Source of the DNA: Eubacteriales Family XIII. Incertae Sedis bacterium
Lineage (GTDB): Bacteria > Bacillota > Clostridia > Peptostreptococcales > Anaerovoracaceae
DNA: 35,296 nucleotides
Direction of reading: 5' to 3'
Assembly: GCA_031277015.1 (NCBI GenBank)
Contig: JAISLZ010000046.1
Coordinates: 1-35,296 of the forward strand
The notes under the pieces were generated by a model. That model saw only the letters and a program-made list of their open reading frames with translations. It had not been told where the DNA came from and did no database searches. Within the stretch, counting starts at the first letter, position 1; every line of letters begins with the position of its first letter. The translations under genes were made by a program, and so were the position numbers. This document shows, piece after piece, positions 33,080-35,296 of this stretch.

Positions 33080-34342
33080 ATGATCGTATATCTTGACAAT
33101 GCATCCACGACCAAACCGAGCGAGGCGGCGATAGACGCCTCGCTCGACGCGTCTGCCTCGCTCTACGGCAATCCATCGTCCACGCATACGATGGGCCAGG
33201 ACGCGGAGCGCGTCATCAAAGAGGCCCGCTGCGCCGTAGCGGAGTCGATCGGCGCGCGTCCTGAGCATCTGGTGTTCACCGGTAGCGGCACGGAGGCGGA
33301 CAACCTTGCCCTGCGCGCCGTATGCAGGGATCCGGGCCGTGCGTCCGGATCTGCGATATTCATTTCGTCCGTAGAGCATCCCGCCGTTAGGGAACCGGCT
33401 ACGTACATGTCCGAACTCGGCGTGAATCTCACAATTGTCTCTACGGACGGCTATGGTATGGTGGATTGCACGGAGCTAGAGGACTCGCTTGAAGCGGCCT
33501 TGGAGCGCGGAGATGTGAGGCGTGCCATCATATCCGTCATGCATGTGAACAATGAACTCGGTACCATACAGCCTGTCGCGGAAATAGCGCGAATCCGCTC
33601 GCGTATCTCCGAAAAGACGGGCACGGATATACTGTTTCATACCGACGCGGTCCAATCGTACCTCAAACTTCCCATGGATGTCCGCTCCGCGTCAGGAGCT
33701 GGAGGTTTTGCCGGCGTAGACCTGATCTCGTTCAGCGCGCATAAGGTGCACGGGCCAAAGGGAGTCGGCGCGCTCTACGCATCCTGCCCGGAGAAGCTCG
33801 TGCCTATCGTCAGAGGTGGCGGACAGGAGGGCGGCTTGCGCGCCGGCACGGAGAACGTGCCGGGTATCGCGGGTTTCGGCGCTGCCGCGGTAAGCTTTAA
33901 AGACATTAATGAAGGGCATGGCCAGGAAAGTGAAGGTAAGCGCGTGGCCCTGCTGCGCGATCGCCTGCTCAAGGGCATCGAAAACTCTATTCCGGATGTG
34001 CGCGTGAATAGCCCTGAGAAAGCGTCCCCGGAGGGGGAGGCGGGAGGTTGCTCGCCGTATATTCTGAACGTGAGTTTTATTGGTACGCGTGGCGAGGTCG
34101 TACTGCGCGATCTGGAGCAGCGAGGCGTGTTCGTATCCACAGGTTCGGCATGCTCGAACATAGGCATGGGCGTGAAGAAGATGAATACCGTTCTCGCCGC
34201 GACCGGCTTGACTCCGGAAGAAGCAGAGGGCGCGATAAGGTTCAGCCTTAGTGGCTACAATACGTATGACGAGATCGACTACGCGATCGAGCAGGTGACA
34301 GCCGCCGTGGCCAGGTTCAGGCGTATAGGGAGTCTGAGATGA
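33080..34342 (+). CDS. Cysteine desulfurase (IscS/NifS family)
   Basis: This PLP enzyme transfers sulfur from cysteine to a persulfide. The start ATG 33080 gives MIVYLDNASTT, the family N-terminus. GTG 33056 adds eight unusual residues. The PLP lysine is in SFSAHKVHGPKGVGALY, the cofactor Asp is in HTDAVQ, and the active-site Cys is in STGSACSN. Pairing with thiI (ATGA overlap) suggests it supplies sulfur to tRNA 4-thiouridine formation, as NifZ does for ThiI in Bacillus. No scaffold protein is adjacent. The ribosome binding site is weak. Confidence 0.93.
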   Translation: MIVYLDNASTTKPSEAAIDASLDASASLYGNPSSTHTMGQDAERVIKEARCAVAESIGARPEHLVFTGSGTEADNLALRAVCRDPGRASGSAIFISSVEHPAVREPATYMSELGVNLTIVSTDGYGMVDCTELEDSLEAALERGDVRRAIISVMHVNNELGTIQPVAEIARIRSRISEKTGTDILFHTDAVQSYLKLPMDVRSASGAGGFAGVDLISFSAHKVHGPKGVGALYASCPEKLVPIVRGGGQEGGLRAGTENVPGIAGFGAAAVSFKDINEGHGQESEGKRVALLRDRLLKGIENSIPDVRVNSPEKASPEGEAGGCSPYILNVSFIGTRGEVVLRDLEQRGVFVSTGSACSNIGMGVKKMNTVLAATGLTPEEAEGAIRFSLSGYNTYDEIDYAIEQVTAAVARFRRIGSLR

Positions 34343-35296
34343 CAGATAGACAGGATACAGAACGAATCCTCATAGTCAGGTATGGGGAGATCGCGCTGAA
34401 AGGGATGAACAAACCCTACTTTGAACGAGTGCTGGAAGGCAGGGTAAGGAAGGCGCTGATCGGAGCCACCGGCGCGGAATCACTCAACACCATGCGCACG
34501 GGAGGCCTCATCGTAATAAGCGGGTTTGGAGATGCGGACGCCGGAGCCACCGGATTTTGTACCGTTCCTGATGCCGACCCTCTCATGCGTGAATGCGTCA
34601 GGCGCATTAGGCGCGTGTTCGGCGTGGCGTCGGTCAGTCCCGCAACGCGCATGACAAGCAGGGAGATCGGAGATATCTCGCTTTCCGCCATCTCTTACAT
34701 GCGAGGCGTGCTCGCTCGTGGAGGCAGTGGGGCTCGTGCGGATATCGAAAATCACGTGGACGCGTTTAGCCGTGGCGGTGAAATGGGGCCCCTGACCTTC
34801 AAGATATACGCGAAGCGTTCGGACAAGAACTATCCGGTGACATCCCCCGAGCTCGCCGCGAAGGTGGGCGAGGCCGTTCTCGATGTCCTGGGGCCGTGTG
34901 TAAAGGTCGATGTGAAGGATCCCGATGTCATTCTCACCGTTCACCTGCGCAGGAACGAGGTATTCATCTACGATGGGAAGATAGGCGGTTTCGGAGGCCT
35001 GCCACTCGGCACGAACGGCAAAGGCATGGTCCTGCTGTCGGGCGGCATAGACAGCCCTGTCGCCGCGTGGCTCATGGCCAAACGTGGGATGCGCATAGAG
35101 GCCGTCCATTACCATTCCTATCCCTATACGTCCGGACGCGCAAAGGAGAAGACGATAGAGCTCGCATCCATCCTCGCGGCATACTGCGGTGAATTTCGTA
35201 TGCATGTCGTCAACCTCCTGCCCGCACAGGAAGCCATAGCGGAGCATTGCCCTGCAGAGCTCATGACTATACTCGTGCGCAGGTTCATGATGAGGA
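34339..35296 (+). CDS. thiI: tRNA 4-thiouridine synthetase ThiI, 3' end outside window
   Basis: The ORF is open to the last base, so it is absent from the track. It gives at least 319 residues. The N-terminus ILIVRYGEIALKGMNKPYFE is the ThiI ferredoxin-like start. A THUMP region at about 60-170 includes FKIYAKRSDKNYPVTSPELAAKVG, and the PP-loop SGGIDSPVAAW lies at about 234. The enzyme adenylates U8 of tRNA and replaces the oxygen with sulfur from the cysteine desulfurase. The ATG overlaps the upstream TGA. Whether a rhodanese domain follows cannot be seen. Confidence 0.95.
   Translation, partial: MTDRQDTERILIVRYGEIALKGMNKPYFERVLEGRVRKALIGATGAESLNTMRTGGLIVISGFGDADAGATGFCTVPDADPLMRECVRRIRRVFGVASVSPATRMTSREIGDISLSAISYMRGVLARGGSGARADIENHVDAFSRGGEMGPLTFKIYAKRSDKNYPVTSPELAAKVGEAVLDVLGPCVKVDVKDPDVILTVHLRRNEVFIYDGKIGGFGGLPLGTNGKGMVLLSGGIDSPVAAWLMAKRGMRIEAVHYHSYPYTSGRAKEKTIELASILAAYCGEFRMHVVNLLPAQEAIAEHCPAELMTILVRRFMMR

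Noticed and set aside
1-35296. CRISPR arrays, insertion sequences, phage genes, toxin-antitoxin pairs
   Set aside because: I found no repeat-spacer pattern, transposase or integrase motif, or small gene pair typical of these.

Overview
The window is a piece of chromosome from a Gram-positive, Firmicutes-type (probably clostridial) bacterium of moderate G+C content. The evidence is the tmk-holB-ricT cluster, RNase Y, NrdR, a Gram-positive type LexA box, the infC-rpmI-rplT operon with a structured leader, strong AGGAGG ribosome binding sites, sigma-A promoters and a lipoprotein peptide-binding protein. I cannot place the genus from sequence alone. Almost everything is housekeeping DNA. I see no CRISPR array, IS element, phage gene or toxin-antitoxin pair.

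Layout: 1-690 is a tRNA array (partial Ser-GCT, Trp-CCA, a Pro-like tRNA with an odd anticodon loop, Met-CAT) ending in a clear terminator. It contains a 23-bp duplication of the tRNA-Ser 3' end and two long palindromes. 8723-797 (minus strand) is a dipeptide/oligopeptide ABC transporter operon (two permeases, two ATPases, binding lipoprotein) that continues into a crotonase-family enzyme and an M28-like protein with a degraded metal site. It has a perfect sigma-A promoter in front of the first permease and a second perfect promoter inside the last ATPase gene that serves the binding protein and the two enzymes. 8970-10349 is a MATE exporter. It converges on a minus-strand gene that fuses a Maf nucleotide pyrophosphatase to a YgjP-type zinc metallopeptidase.

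11503-14001 holds a ROK glucokinase and a xylulokinase. 14084-16720 holds a 50-residue membrane protein absent from the ORF track, then tmk, holB and ricT, chained by overlapping stop/start codons up to holB. 17002-19819 is a two-gene unit, a CoA-acylating aldehyde dehydrogenase and a class III aminotransferase, behind its own promoter and a roughly 170-nt leader. It looks like a route from an omega-amino compound (taurine is one candidate) to an acyl-CoA. 20080-20718 is lexA with a LexA box on its promoter. 20918-23366 is infC-rpmI-rplT-nrdR-cmk behind a strong promoter and a leader that can fold two mutually exclusive ways. infC appears to start at a non-AUG codon.

23452-30082 runs radC, mreB, mreC, mreD, mrdA (PBP2) and a MinD-like ATPase, the cell-elongation cluster. 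rodA faces it on the minus strand (31246-30098). 31501-33042 is rny (RNase Y). 33080 to the end is a cysteine desulfurase and thiI (cut by the window edge), which together supply sulfur for 4-thiouridine in tRNA.

I found no strong candidate for a wholly new system. The items most worth checking are the Maf-YgjP fusion, the degenerate M28 protein in the peptide transporter operon, the overlooked small membrane protein coupled to tmk, the aldehyde dehydrogenase/aminotransferase unit with its leader, the infC leader switch, and the tRNA-Ser 3'-end duplication.
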